From contig JAGATO010000330.1 of the NCBI GenBank assembly GCA_017621195.1, positions 1 through 14,289 on the forward strand: DNA of 14,289 nt, read 5' to 3'. A program made the translations under genes and the position numbers. Every line of letters begins with the position of its first letter. Position 1 is the stretch's first letter. This stretch comes from Bacillota bacterium (GTDB lineage Bacteria; Bacillota; Clostridia; Peptostreptococcales; Anaerovoracaceae). Positions 1 through 6,396 of the stretch are shown one piece after another. The notes below the pieces were generated by a model, which was given only the letters and a program-made list of their open reading frames with translations, searched no databases and was not told where the DNA came from.

Positions 1-879
1 AACCCTGCATTTTCCTATGATCCCAGCGGAAATGTCGTTACGGTAACTCCTTCTTCGGAAGATTCGATAGCGGAAGAAACGGAGATGACGATCATCTGGA
101 AGGGCGGTACTCTGGCCTTTACGTCCATGCCGATCAGCCGTACATTGACGATCAAATGGACAGATCCTGCCAATGCTCGCTACATCGCATTCAACAGCAT
201 GGGTGGCAGCGTCGTCACCATGATCTCCACCAACAGGGGAGCGTCCATCGTTCGCCCCGATGAGCCTTCCAAACAGGGTTATACCTTCGGAGGCTGGTAC
301 GAGGATGAGGCTTGTACCAGAGCGTTTGTATTCCCTGAGCGGATGCCTGATTATGCGGAGCCGGAGCGCAGTGTCACGGTATATGCAAAGTGGATTCCTG
401 CGCATAACACGTATAAGGTAGAATATTATTTGCAAGAACTCAATGGAAAATACAAGATGGCCGCAAGCCAGGTCAATGATGGATATACAGACAGCATCGT
501 GGCTCCGGATACAGAAGCACCGGAGGGCTTTGCCCTGAATATCAAGGGTTCCACCTTGGGCCAGGCCATCGCTGCCAATGGATCTACGGTTGTAAAACTC
601 TACTATGATCGGCTGAAATACACGTTGACCTTCACCTATGGCGATAAGAGCGACGGAAGTGTGCCGAATGTCGTTTATCGTGATACAAAATACGGGGCAA
701 CCATTTATGAACCCAGGATGAATCTGGGAGGGTATCTGTTCGATGGCTGGGAAGGCGATATGACCTTCACAGATGCGGACGGAAATCCCCTCCGGACCAT
801 GCCAGCACGGGATGCCACGTACAACGCTGCATGGAGAGCCGACCCCAATACTCCCTACCGGGTGGAATACTACATTTGA
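1..879 (+). CDS. InlB B-repeat (Flg_new) surface protein, C-terminal fragment
   Basis: The reading frame is open from base 1, so the gene starts left of the window; 292 residues are visible. It has the signature of Listeria-Bacteroides (InlB B-type, PF09479) repeats: a beta-strand, then GYTFGGWYED, then VTVYAKW, at about residues 57-134. A second, divergent copy (YLFDGWEGDM ... YNAAW) lies at about 204-282. Between them is a MucBP-like segment beginning YKVEYYLQE. Such proteins are secreted, cell-surface, probably adhesive proteins. The last residues, YRVEYYI then stop, repeat the start of the YKVEYYLQE unit and break off after five residues, with no anchor (no LPXTG, no SLH domain). The stop codon (877-879) lies in sequence that belongs to the opposing response regulator gene. 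The protein is therefore probably truncated by a junction at about 875. The family call is firm; the substrate or ligand is unknown. Confidence 0.8.
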   Translation, partial: NPAFSYDPSGNVVTVTPSSEDSIAEETEMTIIWKGGTLAFTSMPISRTLTIKWTDPANARYIAFNSMGGSVVTMISTNRGASIVRPDEPSKQGYTFGGWYEDEACTRAFVFPERMPDYAEPERSVTVYAKWIPAHNTYKVEYYLQELNGKYKMAASQVNDGYTDSIVAPDTEAPEGFALNIKGSTLGQAIAANGSTVVKLYYDRLKYTLTFTYGDKSDGSVPNVVYRDTKYGATIYEPRMNLGGYLFDGWEGDMTFTDADGNPLRTMPARDATYNAAWRADPNTPYRVEYYI

Positions 880-1600
880 GATGGTAGTCCAGCCAGCGGT
901 TGGTTACGTCCATACGCATCAGACGGGACAGGGGTAAGGTACCCCCGTTCATCAGCTTCAGGCCGGCAGGTTCGATCATGTCGACAAACGATAAATTGAC
1001 GAAAAAAGAGGTGGCGCACAGCACGAAACGATCATGCTCCAGAAAATCTGCGACAGCCTCCCGGAACGAAGTCCGTACGCTCATTCCCGACAGGACAGAA
1101 CCGTCCGTCAGGTGATACTGAACACAATGTCCTACCAATTCGCAGTAGACCACGGTGTGGAGCGAAAGGCGTTGCAGACCGTTACGAGCCTTTATGGTGA
1201 TGAAGACCTGATGCTCGCGCATCCAACTCTCGATGGAATTGTCCAGAATGGGAAACAGGACTTCTTTCCTGATCGGTTTAAGCAGATAGCCGGAGGCCTT
1301 TGCCAGATAAGAGTCGATGGCGTAGTCCGGGGAGGTGGTGAGATAAAGGAGTTGGCCGCCCTGATCCATCTTGCGCAGCTTGATCCCCAGTTCGATTCCG
1401 TTGGACTCCGGCATCAGTACATCCAGTAAATAGAGATCGAAACCTCCGTTTCCCCGGGGATGTTCCAGCAATGTCACATCAGAAGTGAAGGTATCCACGC
1501 GCAGATCCAGTTCCGGATGCAGCACCTGGTATTCCTGCAGAAGTGCTTTGATCAGTGAAAGCTGTCTCTGCTCGTCATCGCAGACGGCGATATGAAGCAT
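767..1600 (-). CDS. LytTR-family response regulator with aberrant C-terminal tail
   Basis: Two-component regulator of 277 residues. Residues 1-120 form a receiver domain: acidic pair D8-D9, phospho-acceptor D60 in LYLLDVLMP, T88/T89, and K108 in GYLLKP. Residues about 135-242 are a LytTR DNA-binding domain (AgrA/VirR/ComE type), which binds direct repeats beside promoters. I chose the ATG at 1600 because a GGAGGAAA ribosome binding site sits just upstream; an in-frame ATG 13 codons earlier has none. The normal LytTR length of about 240 residues is reached at WLDYHLK (residue 242, base 875). The remaining 35 residues are read antisense through the InlB-repeat gene and look like no domain, so the gene appears to have lost its own end. 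No histidine kinase is visible; such kinases often sit next to the regulator, on the side where the joint lies. It diverges from the rnf operon and is the obvious candidate regulator of it. Confidence 0.85.
   Translation of the reverse strand: MLHIAVCDDEQRQLSLIKALLQEYQVLHPELDLRVDTFTSDVTLLEHPRGNGGFDLYLLDVLMPESNGIELGIKLRKMDQGGQLLYLTTSPDYAIDSYLAKASGYLLKPIRKEVLFPILDNSIESWMREHQVFITIKARNGLQRLSLHTVVYCELVGHCVQYHLTDGSVLSGMSVRTSFREAVADFLEHDRFVLCATSFFVNLSFVDMIEPAGLKLMNGGTLPLSRLMRMDVTNRWLDYHLKCSIPPGREYWGRLSMQRCTWHPVLAWSGGDFRPHL
865..885. other. Putative junction joining two truncated convergent genes
   Basis: Left of about base 875 the sequence codes for InlB repeats on the plus strand; right of it, for a LytTR regulator on the minus strand. 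Both proteins break off here: the surface protein stops five residues into a new repeat, and the regulator passes its normal length and continues as antisense of the repeat gene. No terminator, intergenic gap or insertion-sequence end is seen. A deletion or inversion breakpoint, or an assembly join, explains this best. Confidence 0.55.
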
Positions 1601-1666
1601 GTACCTTTCCTCCTTCCCGGCATGATCCCCGAAAAACATATCTCTCTGATTCTCCGTGAAAACAAC

Positions 1667-1676
1667 GTGAATTCAC
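1667..1676. promoter_or_regulatory. Palindrome GTGAATTCAC at predicted start of regulator transcript
   Basis: Perfect 10-base palindrome lying 7-16 bases downstream of the leftward -10 box, so at the predicted start point. It could be an operator, but a site this short can also occur by chance. Confidence 0.3.
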
Positions 1677-1682
1677 AATAAA

Positions 1683-1711
1683 ATTTTACCATATGGAGCG
1701 TTTTCTTGCAA
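1683..1711 (-). promoter_or_regulatory. Sigma-A-type promoter of the response regulator
   Basis: Read on the minus strand: -35 TTGCAA (1711-1706), a 17-base spacer, then -10 TAAAAT (1688-1683). It lies about 80 bases before the regulator start at 1600. Spacing is ideal; the -35 matches four of six and the -10 five of six consensus positions. Confidence 0.6.
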
Positions 1712-1887
1712 ATTGGGGTTCGCTACTCCTTCGGAGTTGATCGCTGCACTGTACCCTTGGATATGATAAGCAGGGCGTAGACGGGCCGGAACGGTGGAAC
1801 TGTGAGCGGGATAAAATTCCGGGATTTTGACGATGATAGAACGGGGAGGAAGCACGTGGGCTTTATAACACAAAAAAATGGCGAAAA

Positions 1888-1917
1888 ACGTTGAAAATAT
1901 ATGCCATATGTTGAAAA
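1888..1917 (+). promoter_or_regulatory. Direct repeat AYGTTGAAAA, candidate LytTR regulator binding site
   Basis: Two copies, ACGTTGAAAA (1888-1897) and ATGTTGAAAA (1908-1917), are 20 bases apart start to start, about two helical turns, and end six bases before the rightward -35 box. LytTR regulators such as AgrA and ComE bind paired direct repeats about 21 bases apart just upstream of -35. A LytTR regulator gene diverges from this point. The assignment is inference from position and architecture; the period is one base short of the usual one. Confidence 0.45.
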
Positions 1918-1923
1918 ATAGGA

Positions 1924-1952
1924 TTGCTACTCTATAAAGAACATGTTAAAAT
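1924..1952 (+). promoter_or_regulatory. Sigma-A-type promoter of the lipoprotein-apbE-rnf operon
   Basis: -35 TTGCTA (1924-1929), 17-base spacer, -10 TAAAAT (1947-1952), giving a start near 1959 and a leader of about 30 bases ending in AAAGGAGG (1973-1980). The weak -35 (four of six) suits an activator-dependent promoter, in line with the direct repeat upstream. Confidence 0.65.
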
Positions 1953-1990
1953 GTGGCTGTGTCTATATACATAAAGGAGGATGTAATCCA

Positions 1991-3013
1991 ATGAAAAAAG
2001 TATTAGGAATTATGTTGTGTTTGTGCATGGTATTTGGCCTGGCTGCCTGCGGCGGCGGTGAGAGCGGCGGCGGTGCTGCAGTAGAGGCTGAATACAATCT
2101 GGGTATGGGTGTGGTTTTGGACACCGACAGCTCCAAGACCGAACTGGCTCAGGTTGACGCTACCGTAGCGGCAGTCGTTACCGATGCTGACGGAAAGATC
2201 GTTTCCTGCCGCATCGACTGCGTTCAGGACAAGATGGAAGTCGTTGGCGGCGCCGTTGACGCGGCCAAGACCTTCAAGACCAAGATGGAACTGGGCGACG
2301 ATTACGGTATGGTAGCTTACGGAAATGCCATCGCTGAATGGGATGCTCAGGCTAAGGCATTCGAAGAGTACGTGGTAGGTAAGACCGGCGAAGAAGTTGC
2401 GGCTATCGAAACCACCACCAACGATCACGGTTACGCTGTAGCTGCCGACGAGGCGCTGTATGCCGGCTGCACCATGCAGATCACCGACTTCATAGAAGCC
2501 GTTGTGAAGGCCTGCGCTGACGAAAAGGGCCAGAGCTTCGCTACTGCCGACACCTTCACTCTGGGCGTTGCCGCCATCTCCGATGCCAGCGAATCCACCG
2601 CTGCAGCCGACGGAAACGACGCTGTCGTTAAAATGTACAGCGAATACGCCGCTGCCGTTGTTGGAGCGGACGGTACTATCCTGGCAGCTGTCAACGATGC
2701 AACTCAGCCGAAGATCAATGTCAATGCTTCCGGCGAGATCGTATCCGCTGAATACAAAGCCACCAAGAGAGAACTGGGCAGCGATTACGGCATGGTAGCT
2801 TACGGAAATGCCATCGCTGAATGGGACGCACAGTCCGATGCCTTCTCCAAGTACGTGGTTGGAAAGACGGCAGAAGAAGTAGCTGCCATCGAAACCACCA
2901 CCAACGATCACGGCTATGTCGTAGCTGCCGATGAGGCGCTGTATGCCGGCTGCACCATGCAGATCAGCGGCATGATGGAAGTTGTCGCTCAGGCGGCCAA
3001 CTACGCTCGTTAA
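1991..3013 (+). CDS. Secreted lipoprotein with two duplicated domains, head of the rnf operon
   Basis: A 340-residue lipoprotein: signal peptide 1-19 ending in the lipobox LAAC with acylated Cys20, then a Gly-rich linker, so it should be anchored on the outer face of the membrane. The start is the ATG at 1991 after AAAGGAGG; an in-frame ATG at 1943 lies inside the promoter. The mature part is two copies of one domain (about 35-175 and 205-340), each with a DGKIVSCRID/SGEIVSAEYK-type strand, then LGxDYGMVAYGNAIAEWDAQ and YVVGKTxEEVAAIETTTNDHGY, ending YAGCTMQI. It resembles FMN-binding-associated lipoproteins of clostridia, but I see no SGAT flavinylation motif, and the family link is from memory. 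Only 29 bases separate it from apbE, so it belongs to the Rnf unit; it may be an extracytoplasmic partner of RnfG. No enzyme activity can be assigned. Confidence 0.8.
   Translation: MKKVLGIMLCLCMVFGLAACGGGESGGGAAVEAEYNLGMGVVLDTDSSKTELAQVDATVAAVVTDADGKIVSCRIDCVQDKMEVVGGAVDAAKTFKTKMELGDDYGMVAYGNAIAEWDAQAKAFEEYVVGKTGEEVAAIETTTNDHGYAVAADEALYAGCTMQITDFIEAVVKACADEKGQSFATADTFTLGVAAISDASESTAAADGNDAVVKMYSEYAAAVVGADGTILAAVNDATQPKINVNASGEIVSAEYKATKRELGSDYGMVAYGNAIAEWDAQSDAFSKYVVGKTAEEVAAIETTTNDHGYVVAADEALYAGCTMQISGMMEVVAQAANYAR
2291..2968 (+). repeat. Internal duplication within the lipoprotein gene
   Basis: Bases from 2291 and from 2774 (offset 483 bases, 161 codons) are near-identical over about 195 bases, with identical stretches of more than 30 bases around the codons for MVAYGNAIAEWD and for the segment ending YAGCTMQI. 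Flanking parts of the two domains have diverged much more, so this is either a strongly constrained core or a recent gene-conversion patch. Confidence 0.8.
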
Positions 3014-3042
3014 TTTCAATCGATTGTTCAGGAGACAGGATT

Positions 3043-4097
3043 TTGAAAACGATTAGATCTTGGCTCTGTATTTGCTGTGTACTGGGGTTTCTCGTCAATT
3101 TGACGGGATGCTCCAGTTCTGTTGAGAAGACGGAGCCCCAGGGAGAGCATTTTTCACATATTTCGATACGGTCTCCTACGTTTACAGCTATGCGGAAGAT
3201 TCCGAGGAACAACTGGATCAACGCGCCTCGGAGGTTTCCGATATTCTGAACGACTATCACCAACTTTTTGATATTTATCACGAATATTCCGGTATCACAA
3301 ACCTGTGTACCGTCAATCGTATGGCCGGCGGCGAACCTGTAAAGGTGGATAGAAAGCTCGTCGACTTTTTGCTGTACGCAAAAGAACTGTACGAACGGAC
3401 GGACGGGGAAATGAACGTCATGCTGGGATCGGTTCTGCGCCTGTGGCACGATTGCCGCGAAATGGCGTCGGAGGATCCGCAGAATGCGTCGATTCCCACC
3501 CGGGAAGCGCTGAACGAAGCCAATGCGCACACCGATATTTCCCTGCTGGAGATCGATGAGGAAAACTGCACGGTGCGAATCTCCGATGCGGAAGCGTCCA
3601 TCGACGTAGGAGCGCTGGGAAAGGGCTACGCTACGGAAAAGGCGGCGGAGCATCTGCGGCGGACCGGGGCGGAGGGTTACGTGTTGAATATCGGCGGAAA
3701 TATCAGCATCATCGGGACAAAGCCGGACGGCTCGTCCTGGACCACGGGAATTCGAAACCCGCTGGATCCCGCCGGACCTCATGCGCTGAACCTGAAATTG
3801 GCTGACACTTCCTGTGTTACGTCGGGAATATACGAACGATATTTTACCGTCGATGGCGTGCGCTATCATCACATCATCGACCGGGAAACATTGATGCCTG
3901 CCGATTACTTTTCTTCGCTTACGGTAGTGACGAAAAACAGCGGACTGGCAGATGCCCTGTCTACGGCTCTGTTCTGCATGAGCTATGAGGAGGGCATGGC
4001 ATTGGTGGAAGCCATGGAGGATGTGGAAGTCCTGTGGATCTTCCCCGATGGAACGAAGAAGATGACGCCGGGGCTGAATGCTCTGGTCACAGAATAG
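3043..4097 (+). pseudogene. apbE: FAD:protein FMN transferase (ApbE), one-base frameshift
   Basis: ApbE is a membrane-anchored lipoprotein that transfers FMN from FAD onto threonines of RnfG and RnfD. The gene starts at TTG 3043 behind AGGAGA (3030-3035). Its first part codes for a signal peptide with lipobox LTGC (Cys23), then runs into a stop at 3247-3249. The ApbE body continues in another frame from about 3150 to 4097: FFTYFDTV, then DVGALGKGYATEKAA (Mg/flavin site), GYVLNIGGN, HHIIDRET and ADALSTALF. Adding one T to the five-T run at 3150-3154 joins both parts into an intact 351-residue protein of usual ApbE length, reading HFFTYFDTV across the join. No ribosome binding site precedes the internal ATG at 3321. 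Everything after the shift looks conserved, so this is either a very recent mutation or a sequencing/assembly error; the neighbouring Rnf flavoproteins need this enzyme. Confidence 0.85.
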
Positions 4098-4130
4098 AGA
4101 TGGAACTCAGGACAGAGGAGGAATCGACTG

Positions 4131-5468
4131 ATGATTTTCAAGAAAAACATTTCATCGCTGCATGTGCCTCACAACAAGAATACAGCGGACAGCGTTCCTG
4201 TTTTTGTGAGCGCACCAAAGGAAGTGGTGCTGCCGATGAATATGCAGTCCGGACATGACGCCGAGCCGGTGGTCGCCGTAGGAGACCACGTTTATGTGGG
4301 GCAGCTGGTGGCCAGAGAAGAGGGCAGAGCGTCCTCCCCGATCCACGCCTCCGTTTCCGGCACCGTGACAAAGATCGCACCCGTCAAACTGGCCGGAGGA
4401 AAAGAAGCGCTCGCCATCCATATTGAAAACGATGGAAAGATGGAGAAGGATCCCGAAATGAAGGCTCCTACCGTCACGAATCTGGATGAATTTTTGGATG
4501 CCGTGCGGGCCAGCGGCGTCGTTGGTCTGGGCGGTGCGGCGTTCCCGGTCTGGGCAAAGTTGGAGGCCGTTCGCCGCAATGAGATCGAAACGATTCTGGT
4601 CAACGGAGCGGAATGCGAACCGTACATTACCAGTGATCACCGAATGATGATGGATCGCAGCGATCTGGTGGTCAAGGGTGTCAAGCTGATGCAGGAACAC
4701 ATGAAAGTACCGAAGATCGTCATCGCGATCGAAAATAACAAGCAGGATGCCATCGACAAGCTGACGGAACTGTTCAAAGATGATCCGTCGGTGGAAATCT
4801 ATCCGCTGGAGACCGTATATCCGCAGGGCGCCAAGCAGGTGCTTCTGTACAACGTGACCGGCAAGGTGGTCAAGGGCGGTCAGCGTATGGCTGCTCTGGG
4901 CGTTCTGATTATCAACGTTTCCTCCGTGGCTAAGCTGGCCGACTACATTGAGAACGGCATGCCGCTGGTGGATCGCATCGTCACCGTGGACGGTTCTGCG
5001 GTGAAAGAACCGCGGAATTTCATCGTGCCCATCGGCACCCCCATCAGCCATCTGCTGAAAGAGGTGGAACTGAAGTCCGAACCGGGCAAGGTGCTGATCG
5101 GCGGTCCCATGCTGGGACATGCGATCACGGATCTGGACAGCCCTGTGATCAAGGCGACCAACGCGATTCTGGCCTTTGAGGAAAAGGACAGCGTCACGGC
5201 GGAACCGACGGCCTGCATTCGCTGCGGCCGCTGTATGGACAACTGTCCGGTGGGCCTGAACATTGCAGGAATCGGTCGTGCCATGGCGAAGAAGGACGAA
5301 GACGAGCGCGCCGAAGCTCTGACGAAGCTGGGCCTGAAGCAGTGCATCGAATGTGCCTGCTGCTCTTACGTCTGTCCGGCGCACCGTCCCGTTTTGGAGC
5401 GAAACCTGGAGGCGAAGAGCTTCCTGCGGAAATACAATGCCGCGAAGAAAGAAGAAGGGAGAAAATAG
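4131..5468 (+). CDS. rnfC: Rnf complex subunit RnfC (NADH/FMN and iron-sulfur subunit)
   Basis: Peripheral cytoplasmic subunit of Rnf, the site of NAD(H) reaction; 445 residues, start ATG 4131 behind GAGGAGG. The N-terminal barrel (1-100) includes LPMNMQSGHDAEPVVAVGD and a lipoyl-like SPIHASVSGTV. The nucleotide/FMN part has GLGGAAFPVWAKL (132-144) and NGAECEPYITSDHR (158-171). Two [4Fe-4S] motifs are complete: C362, C365, C368, C372 and C405, C408, C411, C415 (plus an extra C410). It lacks the long Ala/Lys-rich tail of proteobacterial RnfC, as is normal for clostridia. Third gene of the operon, 33 bases after apbE and two bases before rnfD. Nothing suggests loss of function, in contrast to RnfA and RnfE. 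These are the only ferredoxin-type cysteine motifs in the window. Confidence 0.95.
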   Translation: MIFKKNISSLHVPHNKNTADSVPVFVSAPKEVVLPMNMQSGHDAEPVVAVGDHVYVGQLVAREEGRASSPIHASVSGTVTKIAPVKLAGGKEALAIHIENDGKMEKDPEMKAPTVTNLDEFLDAVRASGVVGLGGAAFPVWAKLEAVRRNEIETILVNGAECEPYITSDHRMMMDRSDLVVKGVKLMQEHMKVPKIVIAIENNKQDAIDKLTELFKDDPSVEIYPLETVYPQGAKQVLLYNVTGKVVKGGQRMAALGVLIINVSSVAKLADYIENGMPLVDRIVTVDGSAVKEPRNFIVPIGTPISHLLKEVELKSEPGKVLIGGPMLGHAITDLDSPVIKATNAILAFEEKDSVTAEPTACIRCGRCMDNCPVGLNIAGIGRAMAKKDEDERAEALTKLGLKQCIECACCSYVCPAHRPVLERNLEAKSFLRKYNAAKKEEGRK

Positions 5469-5470
5469 TC

Positions 5471-6394
5471 ATGAGTCAACTTCATGTTTCTGCAGCTCCT
5501 CACATACATAGTGGAAACACCACGGAAAAGGTGATGCGCGACGTGGTCATCGCGATGCTGCCGGCTGTGGTAGCTTCCGTGATCTTGTTCGGAATCCGGG
5601 CTGCAGCTGTCATCGCCGCCTGCGTCATCGGCGCTGTGGTTTCGGAACTGATGTTCTGCAAGGTCGTGGGAAAGAAATCCACCGTAAGCGATTTCAGCGC
5701 CGCGGTAACCGGCCTCCTGTTGGGACTGAACCTGAGCACCAACGTTCCCCTGTGGCAGTGCGTCGTCGGCGCGGCCTTTGCGATTGTCATCGCAAAATGC
5801 CTGTTTGGCGGTCTGGGAAATAACATCGTCAATCCGGCCATTGCGGCCCGCGTATTCATGCTGGTGTCCTTCTCCCAGGTGGCGGGAGGCTCCGCCTGCG
5901 TTCTGACGGATGGCACCACCTCCGCAACGCCGCTGGAGATTTTGGCTCCCGGGGCAGAGGAAGCGCCGGGACTGATGGATCTATTTCTGGGAATCCACGG
6001 CGGAGCCGTAGGAGAGACCTGCGTTCTGGCTCTGCTGATCGGTTTCGTTTATCTGCTGATCCGCAAGGTCATCCGCTGGCATGTTCCCGTGATCTTCGTC
6101 GGTACGGTATTCGTGCTGTATCTGGTGACCACCGGTGATGTATACTATGCGTTGCAGCAGATCCTGGCCGGCGGTCTGTTCCTGGGTGCCATTTTCATGG
6201 CCACCGATTATGTGACCGAACCGATGAATCAGCGCGGCCGAATGGTGTTTGCCCTGGGCTGCGGTCTGATTACCTTTGCGATTCGCCAATTCTGCGCGTA
6301 TCCGGAAGGTGTATCCTTCGCCATCCTGATCATGAATCTCCTGACGCCGCTGATTGAAGAGTGGACGGACAAGGAACCGTTGGGAGGTATTTAA
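5471..6394 (+). CDS. rnfD: Rnf complex subunit RnfD (membrane flavoprotein)
   Basis: Integral membrane subunit (NqrB/RnfD family), 307 residues, carrying covalent FMN and part of the ion path. The start is the ATG at 5471, two bases after the rnfC stop, with AGGGAG upstream; 43 further in-frame codons upstream overlap rnfC and have no family similarity. Hydrophobic helices fill residues about 24-62, 78-110, 182-198, 205-225, 232-244 and 258-293. Family signatures: NIVNPAIAARVF (118-129), DGTTSATPL (147-155) with T153 the expected FMN-threonine, and FMATDYVTEP (242-251). It needs ApbE for flavinylation, and apbE lies upstream in the same operon. Length and motifs are those of a normal RnfD. 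Confidence 0.95.
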   Translation: MSQLHVSAAPHIHSGNTTEKVMRDVVIAMLPAVVASVILFGIRAAAVIAACVIGAVVSELMFCKVVGKKSTVSDFSAAVTGLLLGLNLSTNVPLWQCVVGAAFAIVIAKCLFGGLGNNIVNPAIAARVFMLVSFSQVAGGSACVLTDGTTSATPLEILAPGAEEAPGLMDLFLGIHGGAVGETCVLALLIGFVYLLIRKVIRWHVPVIFVGTVFVLYLVTTGDVYYALQQILAGGLFLGAIFMATDYVTEPMNQRGRMVFALGCGLITFAIRQFCAYPEGVSFAILIMNLLTPLIEEWTDKEPLGGI

Positions 6395-6396
6395 CG

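Larger units (their letters stand above)
1601..1990. other. Divergent intergenic regulatory region
   Basis: This 390-base stretch separates the response regulator (leftward) from the lipoprotein-apbE-rnf operon (rightward). It holds a leftward promoter (1683-1711), a 10-base palindrome at its predicted start point, a direct repeat (1888-1917) and a rightward promoter (1924-1952). A 66-codon minus-strand frame at 1673-1873 has no family resemblance and I do not call it. Between 1712 and 1887 I see only a short ACTCC/GGAGT hairpin (1725-1737) and no recognisable riboswitch or small RNA. Confidence 0.6.

Noticed and set aside
767..871. The 35-residue tail of the response regulator as a new functional domain
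   Set aside because: It is exactly antisense to conserved InlB-repeat coding sequence and begins where the LytTR domain normally ends, so accidental read-through is more likely.
1673..1873. 66-codon open frame on the minus strand between the regulator and the lipoprotein
   Set aside because: It overlaps promoter elements, has no ribosome binding site that I can see, no family resemblance, and odd composition for this genome.
1943..1990. Upstream in-frame ATG as start of the lipoprotein
   Set aside because: It lies inside the -10 region and before the predicted transcript start, and would put 16 residues before a clean lipoprotein signal; ATG 1991 has an ideal AAAGGAGG.
3140..3165. Programmed frameshift in apbE
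   Set aside because: The run is only five Ts with no slippery heptamer or stimulatory structure seen; mutation or sequence error is simpler.
3444..3455. TGGCAC...TTGC resembling a sigma-54 promoter inside apbE
   Set aside because: The two boxes are only two bases apart instead of five, so the -24/-12 spacing is wrong, and it lies inside coding sequence.
3321..4097. Separate short ApbE starting at ATG 3321
   Set aside because: No ribosome binding site precedes it, and clear ApbE sequence continues in the same frame upstream to about 3150, so the protein would lack its N-terminal part.
5342..5470. N-terminal extension of RnfD by 43 codons
   Set aside because: These codons overlap the second iron-sulfur motif of rnfC in another frame and have no family counterpart; ATG 5471 has a ribosome binding site.
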